DNA from: an uncultured Prevotella sp. | GTDB taxonomy: Bacteria; Bacteroidota; Bacteroidia; Bacteroidales; Bacteroidaceae | Reading direction: 5' to 3' | Length of the DNA: 24,158 nt | NCBI GenBank assembly: GCA_947303825.1 | Contig: CAMYZK010000006.1 | Location: forward strand, 1 to 24,158 | Part shown: in pieces, positions 1 to 5,519 of the stretch | Numbering within the stretch: position 1 is the stretch's first letter | Layout of the letters: the number at the start of each line of letters is the position of its first letter | Program-made: the position numbers and the translations under genes | The notes under the pieces: generated by a model | Databases searched by the model: none | The model's input: the letters and a program-made list of their open reading frames with translations, nothing else | Told to the model about the DNA's origin: nothing

Positions 1-387
1 TCTTGCCTGGTGTGGAAGGAAGACAACATAGGATGCCTTAACAACTATGCCTACTACCTCAGCCTGAAGGGGAACAGGCTCGACGAGGCTGAGCAGATGA
101 GCTATATCACCGTGAAGGCCGAACCCGACAACACCACTTATCTTGACACTTACGCCTGGATACTCTTCATGCAGAAGAGATATGCAGAGGCAAAGATATA
201 TATTGACCAGGCCATAAAGAACGCACAGCAGCCCGAAGCCGTCATACTGGAGCATGCGGGAGACATACATGCGCTGTGCGGAGACACTACAGCGGCACTG
301 GGCTTCTGGCAGCAGTCGCTGGCTGAAGACCCTGCCAACAAAACAGTGAAAAAGAAAATCAAACTTAAAAAATATGTAAAGAAATGA
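1..387 (+). CDS. TPR-repeat protein, C-terminal part (5' truncated)
   Basis: The reading frame is open from base 1, so the gene starts outside the window. A GTG at position 10 is in frame but is unlikely to be the true start, because it falls inside the first repeat. The visible 128 residues are helical and contain about three tetratricopeptide-like repeats, recognisable from the pattern N-YAYYLSLKG--LDEAE, TYAWILFMQKRYAEA and EHAGDIHALCGDTTAAL-FW-QSL. The tail is very lysine-rich. TPR arrays mediate protein-protein contacts. In Bacteroidetes a TPR protein commonly precedes a DUF4292 lipoprotein and an M23/EnvC-like gene, as it does here, which suggests an envelope role (inference). The stop overlaps the next start by 4 nt (ATGA), indicating translational coupling. 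Confidence 0.85.
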   Translation, partial: SCLVWKEDNIGCLNNYAYYLSLKGNRLDEAEQMSYITVKAEPDNTTYLDTYAWILFMQKRYAEAKIYIDQAIKNAQQPEAVILEHAGDIHALCGDTTAALGFWQQSLAEDPANKTVKKKIKLKKYVKK

Positions 388-1253
388 AAACAACTAGTGT
401 ACTGAAGATTGCAGTTCTGGCATCTACGCTCACCATCGCAGCATGCCGCTCGCACAAGCAGGTGGTGGAAGAGACTCCTGTGGTAATGAGTCCCGAACAG
501 ACTGACTTGCTGAGCAAGGTAGACAGCCATGCCCAGAAGAATGCCACTTTCGTGGGGGGAAAACTCAAATTCTCTGTCGCTGTGGGAGACCAGCAACTCT
601 CACTTACGGGAAACCTGCGCATGAAACGCGACGATGTGATACGCCTGCAGCTCATGGCCTTCGGCTTTGTTGAGGCAGCAAGGATTGAGTTCACACAAGA
701 CTATGTGCTCTTCATCGACCGTATCAACAAGCAGTATCTTAAGGCTCCTTACTACTACGTAGACTTCCTGCGCAACAGCGGGATAAACTTCAACACCCTG
801 CAGGCACTCTTCTGGAATGAACTCTTCCAGCCAGGAAAGAAAGAGCTTACCGAGGAAGACATGAGCAAATTCACCTCCAGCTCTATTGGCGACGGAGAGG
901 CTCTCATCAACTTTGAGGATGGCGACGGAGAGAACGTCAAGAGCAAGATGTTCTACAGCTGGCTTGTCAACGAGCAGTCGGGAAGGATAAGGATGGCAAA
1001 CATCATGTACCGCGACCCACGACAGGGAAACACCCAGCTCAACTGGGACTACAAGGAGTTTAAGAAGCTGGGACAGAAACTCTTCCCCAGCGACATGGGC
1101 ATCACACTCACCACTCCTAACAAGGAGGTGAAGCTGGGAGTGAAACTCAACTACCTGAACAACGACAGCGACTGGGAGACACGCACCAGAGTGAGCGACA
1201 AGTATCGCGAGGTGAACATCGACGAGATTCTCAGGCGCTTCATGGCTCTCTAA
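384..1253 (+). CDS. DUF4292 family lipoprotein
   Basis: The protein has 289 residues. It begins with a lipoprotein signal peptide whose lipobox is I-A-A-C, with the lipidated cysteine at residue 21. The body matches the DUF4292 pattern I know from Bacteroidetes: a conserved stretch around 'LRMKRDDVIRLQLMAFGFVE' (about residues 78-97), followed by 'EAARIEFTQDYVLFIDRINKQYL'. As I recall, the family is grouped with LolA/LolB-like folds, which would suit binding of a lipidic or hydrophobic ligand, but no function is established. It overlaps the TPR gene by 4 nt and sits about 40 nt before the EnvC-like gene, so the three probably form one transcript. The family call is firm; the function is unknown. 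Confidence 0.85.
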   Translation: MKTTSVLKIAVLASTLTIAACRSHKQVVEETPVVMSPEQTDLLSKVDSHAQKNATFVGGKLKFSVAVGDQQLSLTGNLRMKRDDVIRLQLMAFGFVEAARIEFTQDYVLFIDRINKQYLKAPYYYVDFLRNSGINFNTLQALFWNELFQPGKKELTEEDMSKFTSSSIGDGEALINFEDGDGENVKSKMFYSWLVNEQSGRIRMANIMYRDPRQGNTQLNWDYKEFKKLGQKLFPSDMGITLTTPNKEVKLGVKLNYLNNDSDWETRTRVSDKYREVNIDEILRRFMAL

Positions 1254-1292
1254 GCCGTCGCCCTTCTGCTCGCTTCTCACGTGGAACCATCC

Positions 1293-2852
1293 ATGAGTAG
1301 GATAGTGAACCTTTTGTTAGTGTTGCTCTTCTGCACGGCTATGTCGGCGCAGAAGAGCAACACTAGGTTGCAACGTACCCCTGCCAAGGAAGCGAAAGCA
1401 CAAACCACCAAGAAATCTTCCCAAACGACCAAGAAATCTCCCCAAACCACCAAACGACCAGTCTCCCAAACGACCAAACGACCAGTCTCCCAAACGACCA
1501 AACGACCAGCCCCCCAAACCACCAAACAACAGCTGCAGGAGAAAAAGAAGGAGGTGGCCCATCAGCAGCAGGTTGCCAAGAAACGCCAGGTTGAGCTGGA
1601 GAGCCAGGTAAAGAAACGTATACAGGATGTGGAGGCACTGGGCAGTGAGATTGACGACAAGGCTTCTACAATAAAAGCCCTGAAGACACAGATTAGCGGA
1701 GTGAGTAGCGACATCGCTGTGCTCGACTCGCAGCTCGTGGGGCTCAGGAGTGAACTTGAAAACCGCCGCAAGCACTATATCCGCTCGGTAAGGTATATGT
1801 ACCGCAACAGGAGCATTGACAATCAGGTGGCCTTCGTGCTCAGTGCGAAGAGCTTTAACCAGATGTACCGCCGTGCCAGGTTTGTGGGCCAGTATGCCGG
1901 ATATCAGAAAAAACAGGCCGAGGCAGTAAAGGAGAAGAGTAAGCAGGTAGAGGCCAAGCTGGCTGAGCTGGGACATGCACACTCTAGTCTTGACAGCCTG
2001 CTGGCAAAAGGCAAGGAACAGCAAATACAGCTGCAGCAGAAACGACAGCAGCAACAGCTGATGGTAGAGTCGCTCAAAAAAGAGCAGGCCACGGTGAAGA
2101 GCCTCATCCTACAACAGCAGCAGCAGGAGGCAGCTCTCGACCGACAGATAGACCGCATAGTGGAGCAGGAGCTGGAAAGGGCTCGTAAGGCCGAGGAAGA
2201 GCGGCTGCGCAAACTGGCAGAACAGAGAAAGAGGGAACAGGAAAGGAAGGCTGCAGCAGCTGCTGCCAGGGAAAAGGCCCAAACAGCCAAACGACTGGCC
2301 GCCCAAACGACCAAACGACTGGCCGACCAAACAACCAAACGCCCAAACGCCCAAACAACCAAACGCCCAAACGCCCAAACAACCAAACGACCAACCGACC
2401 AAACGACCAACCGACCAACTGCTCAAACATCCTTCATGCCGTTGGATGCCGACAAGAAGCTTACGGGTGGATTTGTAGCCAACAAGGGGCGTCTGCCCAT
2501 GCCCATCACTGGCAGCTACCGGGTGATACGCCAGTTCGGGGCATATAACCTTGGAGGTGCCACCCTGGTGAGCAACGGCATACAGCTCGAAGGAAAGGCC
2601 GGTGCGAAGGCACGCTGTGTCTTCGACGGAGAGGTGAGCAGTGTGCTCAATCCTGGAGGTGGCTATGTGGTGATGGTGCGCCATGGCCGATATATCACCG
2701 TTTACGGCAACTTGTCGTCGGTAAGCGTCAGCAAGGGGCAGAAGGTACGCACCAACCAGACGCTGGGAACGGTAGGCACAGGATGTGTGCTGGTGTTCCG
2801 CCTGCAGAACTGGCGCGACCCCATCAACCCCAAGCCGTGGCTTGGACGGTGA
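1293..2852 (+). CDS. EnvC-like murein hydrolase activator (degenerate LytM/M23)
   Basis: A 519-residue protein is predicted from the ATG at 1293. The in-frame GTG at 1281 would put four residues in front of a standard signal peptide (SRIVNLLLVLLFCTAMSAQ), so it is rejected. Order: signal peptide; repeat block 1 (37-78, QTTK[KR]xx units); long coiled coil rich in Gln, Lys and Glu (about 80-325); repeat block 2 (329-380, six and a half 8-residue units); LytM/M23 domain (399-519) ending in NPKPWLGR, very close to the end of E. coli EnvC. The catalytic M23 zinc ligands are missing: the HxxxD site reads SNGIQ and the HxH site reads VLVFR. It should therefore be a regulator of a cell-wall amidase at the division site rather than an enzyme (EnvC precedent). 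The repeat blocks are absent from typical EnvC proteins. Confidence 0.88.
   Translation: MSRIVNLLLVLLFCTAMSAQKSNTRLQRTPAKEAKAQTTKKSSQTTKKSPQTTKRPVSQTTKRPVSQTTKRPAPQTTKQQLQEKKKEVAHQQQVAKKRQVELESQVKKRIQDVEALGSEIDDKASTIKALKTQISGVSSDIAVLDSQLVGLRSELENRRKHYIRSVRYMYRNRSIDNQVAFVLSAKSFNQMYRRARFVGQYAGYQKKQAEAVKEKSKQVEAKLAELGHAHSSLDSLLAKGKEQQIQLQQKRQQQQLMVESLKKEQATVKSLILQQQQQEAALDRQIDRIVEQELERARKAEEERLRKLAEQRKREQERKAAAAAAREKAQTAKRLAAQTTKRLADQTTKRPNAQTTKRPNAQTTKRPTDQTTNRPTAQTSFMPLDADKKLTGGFVANKGRLPMPITGSYRVIRQFGAYNLGGATLVSNGIQLEGKAGAKARCVFDGEVSSVLNPGGGYVVMVRHGRYITVYGNLSSVSVSKGQKVRTNQTLGTVGTGCVLVFRLQNWRDPINPKPWLGR
1401..1530 (+). repeat. In-frame tandem repeat block 1 (8-nt core, 24-nt unit)
   Basis: The core is CCAAACGA repeated with period 8, organised into 24-nt units that end in AGTCTC or AGCCCC. 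The last three units are nearly identical. Translation gives QTTKKSS, QTTKKSP, QTTKRPVS, QTTKRPVS, QTTKRPAP and QTTKQQ. The block lies between the signal peptide and the coiled coil of the EnvC-like protein. Confidence 0.9.
2277..2432 (+). repeat. In-frame tandem repeat block 2 (24-nt unit)
   Basis: Six 24-nt units plus a partial one encode xQTTKRLx, xQTTKRPN and xQTTKRPT octapeptides. The DNA core is again CCAAACGA/CCAAACGC. The block joins the coiled coil to the LytM domain. The repeat length is a multiple of three, so gain or loss of whole units keeps the reading frame. Confidence 0.9.
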
Positions 2853-2914
2853 ACGCCGGGCACTGAAGTGTACTGATTTAGGTTGACAAATATGTTATAA
2901 GCCACTAGTAGCAC

Positions 2915-2936
2915 TACTCGTGCTACTGGTGCTACT
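2915..2936 (+). repeat. Long-range inverted repeat, left arm
   Basis: This 22-nt segment, built of GTGCTACTGGTGCTACT-like sequence, is the exact reverse complement of 3407-3428. Just inside the left arm, at 2942-2951, CTGATAATCA occurs; the same ten bases are at 3391-3400 inside the right arm, where they form part of a near-palindrome. Confidence 0.85.
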
Positions 2937-3082
2937 GACCACTGATAATCAAAGAGTTAGCAGTAGCATTAAGGTATACATCGTGCTACCGATGGTGCTA
3001 CTGGCCCAAACATCGTTTTTTAGGAGTGTAGAAGTGTAGGAGTATAGACATTTGTTCTGCTGATGCATCCATCATAGGGCAA

Positions 3083-3187
3083 GCTTCTTTCGGAAAAAGG
3101 GGTGCTTCTTTCGGAAAAAGGGGTGCTTCTTTCGGAAAAAGGGGTGCTCCTGTCGGAAAAAGGGGTGCTCCTGTCGGAAAAAGGGGT
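3083..3187. repeat. Five tandem 21-nt units
   Basis: Five head-to-tail units share the core TCGGAAAAAGGGGTGCT. The first three begin GCTTCTT and the last two GCTCCTG. The array stops inside a sixth unit (GCTC at 3188). On the minus strand it could read as APLFPKE/APLFPTG heptads, but there is no credible gene around it and the two variants differ at non-synonymous positions, so it is treated as non-coding. Confidence 0.9.
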
Positions 3188-3197
3188 GCTCTTTTTC

Positions 3198-3219
3198 GTT
3201 GCTGACCTAGGTCGGCAAC
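3198..3219. repeat. 22-nt near-perfect palindrome centred on ACCTAGGT
   Basis: The two 11-nt halves, GTTGCTGACCT and AGGTCGGCAAC, are reverse complements except for one position. There is no loop, so it looks more like a protein-binding palindrome or recombination scar than an RNA hairpin. It follows the 21-nt array directly. Confidence 0.55.
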
Positions 3220-3296
3220 ACTTTTCCGCCCTACCCTGAAAGTATATCGCGTTAAAGAAAAAAAATACGCATGGTACATTTAACAATGTAGGCGAC

Positions 3297-3344
3297 CAAA
3301 CGACTAATCCCCCAAACAACCAAACGACTAATCCCCCAAACAAC
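3297..3344. repeat. Two perfect 24-nt repeats of the CCAAACGA family
   Basis: Two identical 24-nt units (3297-3320 and 3321-3344) contain CAAACGACTAATCCCCC followed by AAACAAC. Core and period match the in-frame repeats of the EnvC-like gene upstream, although this stretch is intergenic. Confidence 0.85.
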
Positions 3345-3406
3345 CAATACCAGTAGCACCAGTAGTAGTATGTTGCACCAACCTAACCATCTGATAATCA
3401 GATGCG

Positions 3407-3428
3407 AGTAGCACCAGTAGCACGAGTA
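3407..3428 (-). repeat. Long-range inverted repeat, right arm
   Basis: This is the exact reverse complement (22 of 22) of 2915-2936, about 470 nt away. A second, weaker inverted pair of 11 nt lies inside the first: GGTGCTACTGG at 2994-3004 against CCAGTAGCACC at 3350-3360. The arrangement resembles a small non-autonomous foldback element, but no target-site duplication is evident. Confidence 0.8.
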
Positions 3429-3429
3429 T

Positions 3430-3448
3430 CGGCTGCGCACAGATTTCT
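3430..3448 (+). repeat. 19-nt direct repeat, copy 1
   Basis: CGGCTGCGCACAGATTTCT occurs here and, identically, at 3734-3752. The first copy abuts the right arm of the long inverted repeat; the second abuts the G/C-rich foldback. Confidence 0.85.
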
Positions 3449-3629
3449 CAGTCAATGTCGCGTACCTAAAGGCACACCCGTTACCATCACCAACATAACA
3501 GCCATTGAAACGGCAGGCTATCCTTGTCTGATGCCAATGGTATCTGATGCGCAGAACTTCCGGGAGTTGGATACATATCTGAGTCTACTTTAAATAGTCC
3601 GCCACCGTCAACTAACGATCCGCATGGCA

Positions 3630-3733
3630 CTCCCCTCCCTTGTAGGTGAGGGGCAGGGGTGGGGTGACAGACTCATTCAGCGGCAGAGAGATACCTACCC
3701 CACCCCCGACCCCTCCCCTTAAGGGGCGGGGAG
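3630..3733. repeat. G/C-rich foldback with quadruplex-type G-runs
   Basis: Two arms of about 40 nt (3630-3668 and 3693-3733) are imperfect inverted copies around a 24-nt spacer. On the minus strand the right arm has four runs of at least four G separated by 1-2 nt (3698-3718: CCCC A CCCCC GA CCCC T CCCC on the plus strand), the standard G-quadruplex pattern. The left arm has three G4 runs on the plus strand. A CCCCTTAAGGGG palindrome lies at 3715-3726. A shortened relative occurs at 18911-18943 inside the Sus operon. Confidence 0.8.
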
Positions 3734-3752
3734 CGGCTGCGCACAGATTTCT
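3734..3752 (+). repeat. 19-nt direct repeat, copy 2
   Basis: This is identical to 3430-3448 and directly follows the right arm of the G/C-rich foldback at 3693-3733. The two copies bracket the foldback and the possible coding remnant. Confidence 0.85.
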
Positions 3753-3856
3753 TCACCCCTGCCTGTGATATGTCGCCCCTTCGGGACTTAACTCTTCACT
3801 CTTAACTCTTAACTCCTTTGTGTTGCTTTAAAACTTAAAAAATATTAAAAAATTTC

Positions 3857-3887
3857 TTGCATAATTCATTTTTATTGTGTAACTTTG
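3857..3887 (+). promoter_or_regulatory. Bacteroidetes-type promoter of the DUF3575-like remnant
   Basis: A -33 TTG (3857-3859) and a -7 TAACTTTG (3880-3887) are separated by 20 nt, matching the TTG/TAnnTTTG consensus used by the Bacteroidetes primary sigma factor. The surroundings are strongly AT-rich. Transcription would start near 3894, leaving a leader of about 155 nt. Confidence 0.75.
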
Positions 3888-3914
3888 CAAATTAATACTC
3901 AAAAACGGAACAAA

Positions 3915-3980
3915 ATGGGCTATTCAAGCGTACATTATATAGATAATGTTCGCACATGCGCGCGTAAGCGTGCACAATAA
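3915..3980 (+). CDS. Possible 21-residue leader peptide
   Basis: A short frame, MGYSSVHYIDNVRTCARKRA plus Q and a TAA stop, lies in the leader between the promoter (start near 3894) and the DUF3575-like start at 4051. Its 3' half coincides with a compact hairpin (3957-3974). It is preceded by AACAAA, an A-rich start context typical of Bacteroidetes. It could be a translated leader peptide or just part of a structured 5' untranslated region. I do not know a named family for it. Confidence 0.3.
   Translation: MGYSSVHYIDNVRTCARKRAQ
3957..3974 (+). promoter_or_regulatory. Leader hairpin with a GTAA tetraloop
   Basis: TGCGCGC-GTAA-GCGTGCA forms a 7-bp stem (one G-U pair) closed by a GNRA-type tetraloop. 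It overlaps the end of the possible leader peptide and precedes the downstream start by about 75 nt. Confidence 0.5.
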
Positions 3981-4050
3981 TTTTTAAGGTTGAATCTATC
4001 TATTCTGCTACTGCATGGTTCTGACTACCAATTATAGTAAGATACCCTGT

Positions 4051-4206
4051 ATGTTAAGAGCACTATTCTTAGCATTGCTTCTATCATATAATATTGCAGA
4101 CACTTTTGCTCAACAGGTCACCATCAGCAATAACCTTTTGTATGACGCGTGGCTTACCCCCAACTACGTCTACCAGCCTGCCAACTATCCCAAACTAAAT
4201 GAGTGA
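4051..4206 (+). pseudogene. Truncated DUF3575-like outer-membrane protein
   Basis: From the ATG at 4051 the frame gives a clear signal peptide (MLRALFLALLLSYNIADTFA) followed by QQVTISNNLLYDAWLTPN. This matches the N-terminal signature of DUF3575 proteins (KTNLLYDAxxTPN), which are normally around 180-200 residues. After TPN the similarity ends and the frame stops 14 codons later, in TGAGT-rich simple sequence, so about three quarters of the protein is missing. A second upstream ATG at 4015 adds 12 residues that do not look like a signal peptide. DUF3575 genes often accompany fimbrial loci in Bacteroidales. The promoter and leader are intact, so the fragment may still be transcribed. Confidence 0.55.
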
Positions 4207-4236
4207 TGTGAGTTTATGAGTTATGTGAGTAATCAC

Positions 4237-4287
4237 ATCTACCATCTATCATTTTTCATCTTTCATCTGAAAAATGGCGTGGTAGAT
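4237..4287. terminator. Nested hairpin at the end of the M20 gene
   Basis: An outer 8-bp stem (ATCTACCA 4237-4244 with TGGTAGAT 4280-4287) and an inner 8-bp stem (CATTTTTC 4250-4257 with GAAAAATG 4269-4276) are nested. The structure spans the stop codon of the minus-strand M20 gene and could end transcription from both converging sides. Confidence 0.45.
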
Positions 4288-5319
4288 GTCAAGGGCATGC
4301 TCCATCTCACTCAGGCAGATGAACTCGTCGGCCGAATGTGAGCGTGACGACTCGCCAGGCCCCAGCTTCAGCGAGGGGAACGGCATGAGTGCCTGGTCGC
4401 TCAGCGTGGGCGAACCGAAGGGAAGGAGCCCCAGCTCCAGACAGCGGCGTACCAGCGGATGGTCGAGGGCTATGGCCGACGAGTGCAGCCTGAAGGAGCG
4501 TGCCTCCAGTCGGCATCGTTTCATGTTCTTTTGCAGGAAGTCAAACACCTCCTCATTGGTGTAAAGCTCGTTGGTGCGCACGTCGAGCACGAAGTGCAGG
4601 TGGTCGGGCACCACGTTGTGCTGCGTGCCGCTCTCTATCACCGTCACCGTCATCTTCGTGGGGCCCAGCAGCTCGCTGTTCCGGCCGTAGCGGTAGTCAC
4701 GCAACCACACCAGATCGTCGAGGGCCTCATAGATGGCATTCACCCCCTCGTTGCGGGCAGCATGTCCACTCACACCGTCGGCATAACCGTCAACAACCAT
4801 CAGGCCGCGCTCGGCCACGGCAGGCTGCATGCCTGTGGGCTCGCCAACGATGGCGACGCTGATGGCAGGCAGGTGCTTCAGGGCCAGGGCTATACCGTTT
4901 TGTCCAGACACCTCTTCCTCGCACGATGCCAGGTATACGATGTTGTACGGGCGCGCAGCAGGGCTATCCACCATTTGCCTGTAGGCAGCCAGCAGTGTTA
5001 CCAGACCGCCGCCGCAGTCGTTGCTGCCAAGGCCGTAGAGACGGTCGCCGTCTATGCGGGGCTCCAATGGAGGCATTGTCCAGCTGGCAACAGCCCTCAC
5101 GGTATCTATATGAGCGTTGAGCAGTAGGGTGGGGAGCTTCCCATCGTAGTCGGGACATACGCTCCATACGTTGTTTCCCACACGCTGAGGTGCCAGGCCC
5201 CAGTCACGCATCTGTTGCTCCAGCAGGTCGGCGGCAGCCTGCTCCTCACGGCTTACGCGTGGCACTGCTATCAGTTGCTTCAGCAGCCCTACGGCGTCAT
5301 TCATATATGCTCTTTCCAT
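4249..5319 (-). CDS. argE: M20 metallo-hydrolase, acetyl/succinyl-ornithine deacetylase type
   Basis: The protein has 356 residues, is cytoplasmic and has no signal peptide. M20 metal and catalytic residues are visible: H70 and D72 in NAHIDT, D101 in GSNDCGGG, E134/E135 in CEEE, E160 in VGEP and H328 in SRSHSADE. The dimerisation-domain histidine H186 is in SGHAARNEG. In Bacteroidetes this family removes the acyl group from N-acetyl- or, in species with the succinylated pathway such as B. fragilis, N-succinyl-ornithine in arginine biosynthesis. The best alternative is a related DapE-like amino-acid deacylase; no other arg gene is nearby to confirm. The start is the first ATG; a second ATG five codons in is possible. 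Its own promoter lies at 5380-5409. Confidence 0.8.
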   Translation of the reverse strand: MERAYMNDAVGLLKQLIAVPRVSREEQAAADLLEQQMRDWGLAPQRVGNNVWSVCPDYDGKLPTLLLNAHIDTVRAVASWTMPPLEPRIDGDRLYGLGSNDCGGGLVTLLAAYRQMVDSPAARPYNIVYLASCEEEVSGQNGIALALKHLPAISVAIVGEPTGMQPAVAERGLMVVDGYADGVSGHAARNEGVNAIYEALDDLVWLRDYRYGRNSELLGPTKMTVTVIESGTQHNVVPDHLHFVLDVRTNELYTNEEVFDFLQKNMKRCRLEARSFRLHSSAIALDHPLVRRCLELGLLPFGSPTLSDQALMPFPSLKLGPGESSRSHSADEFICLSEMEHALDIYHAIFQMKDEK

Positions 5320-5339
5320 TATTTTTAAGTTTTGGAGTT

Positions 5340-5371
5340 TTTAACCATTAACCTTTTAACCCTTTAACCTA
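5340..5371 (-). repeat. GGTTAAA-type simple repeat in the argE leader
   Basis: On the minus strand AGGTTAAAGGGTTAAAAGG followed by TTAATGGTTAAAAA gives about four degenerate 7-8 nt units, all inside the transcribed leader of the M20 gene. It resembles the other short repeats found between genes in this window. Confidence 0.6.
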
Positions 5372-5379
5372 ATACATTG

Positions 5380-5409
5380 CAAAGATATAAATAAGTGGCG
5401 ATATGGCAA
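5380..5409 (-). promoter_or_regulatory. Promoter of the M20 deacylase gene
   Basis: Reading on the minus strand, TTG (5407-5409), a 19-nt spacer and TATCTTTG (5380-5387) match the Bacteroidetes promoter consensus. Transcription would start near 5374, giving a leader of about 55 nt that consists largely of GGTTAAA-type repeats (5340-5371). Confidence 0.75.
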
Positions 5410-5468
5410 AGGGTTTATTGAAAAACAACTTAAAAGAACTGATTAATTATTAGAAAAACGGCAGAAAA

Positions 5469-5499
5469 TTGGCCAAACCACTTTTTTGTTATACCTTTG
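5469..5499 (+). promoter_or_regulatory. Promoter of the ABC exporter gene
   Basis: TTG (5469-5471), a 20-nt spacer and TACCTTTG (5492-5499) form a full Bacteroidetes promoter. Transcription would start near 5506, only about 14 nt before the ATG at 5520. The upstream in-frame TTG at 5469 is therefore the -33 box, not a start codon. Confidence 0.8.
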
Positions 5500-5519
5500 C
5501 AGGCAAAAATCATTTGTCG

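Larger units (their letters stand above)
3402..3593 (+). pseudogene. Possible coding remnant of unknown origin
   Basis: A 63-codon open frame begins inside the inverted-repeat arm. Its last 45 codons (3450 onward: KGTPVTITNITAIETAG, then PCLMPMVSDAQNFRELDTYL) have a protein-like composition, whereas the first part is repeat sequence. I do not recognise the protein. It has no promoter or ribosome-binding site in front of it, so it may be the tail of a gene whose front was replaced by repeats, or simply chance. Confidence 0.2.
2853..4050. other. Repeat-rich intergenic region without an intact gene
   Basis: About 1.2 kb holds no convincing complete gene. It contains, in order: GTGCTACTG-type repeats in opposite orientations at both ends of 2911-3430; an 8-nt repeat present three times (3023-3046, GGAGTGTA-like); five 21-nt units (3083-3187); a near-palindrome (3198-3219); two perfect 24-nt units related to the repeats inside the EnvC-like gene (3297-3344); a possible coding remnant (3402-3593); a G/C-rich foldback (3630-3733); a run of AACTCTTAACTC-type repeats (3788-3815); and then a promoter and leader for the DUF3575-like remnant. 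The density of unrelated short repeats suggests a site of repeated slippage or insertion (inference). Confidence 0.75.

Noticed and set aside
1281..1292. GTG at 1281 as start of the EnvC-like gene
   Set aside because: The ATG at 1293 begins directly with a normal signal peptide.
1317..2684. Long minus-strand frames rich in VVWSFGRL-type repeats opposite the EnvC-like gene
   Set aside because: They are the antisense reading of the CCAAACGA repeats and coiled coil; the plus strand has signal peptide, coiled coil and LytM domain.
3083..3187. Possible CRISPR array
   Set aside because: The units are directly tandem with no unique spacers, and no cas gene is present.
2998..3343. Minus-strand frames with APLFPKE or STPFSER repeats
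   Set aside because: They only translate the 21-nt array in two different frames; no promoter, start context or flanking protein sequence is seen.
4459..5127. 222-codon plus-strand frame opposite the M20 gene
   Set aside because: The minus strand carries all M20 metal ligands; the plus frame has no recognisable features.
5469..5519. TTG at 5469 as start of the ABC exporter
   Set aside because: It coincides with the -33 element of the promoter, and the predicted transcript starts downstream of it.
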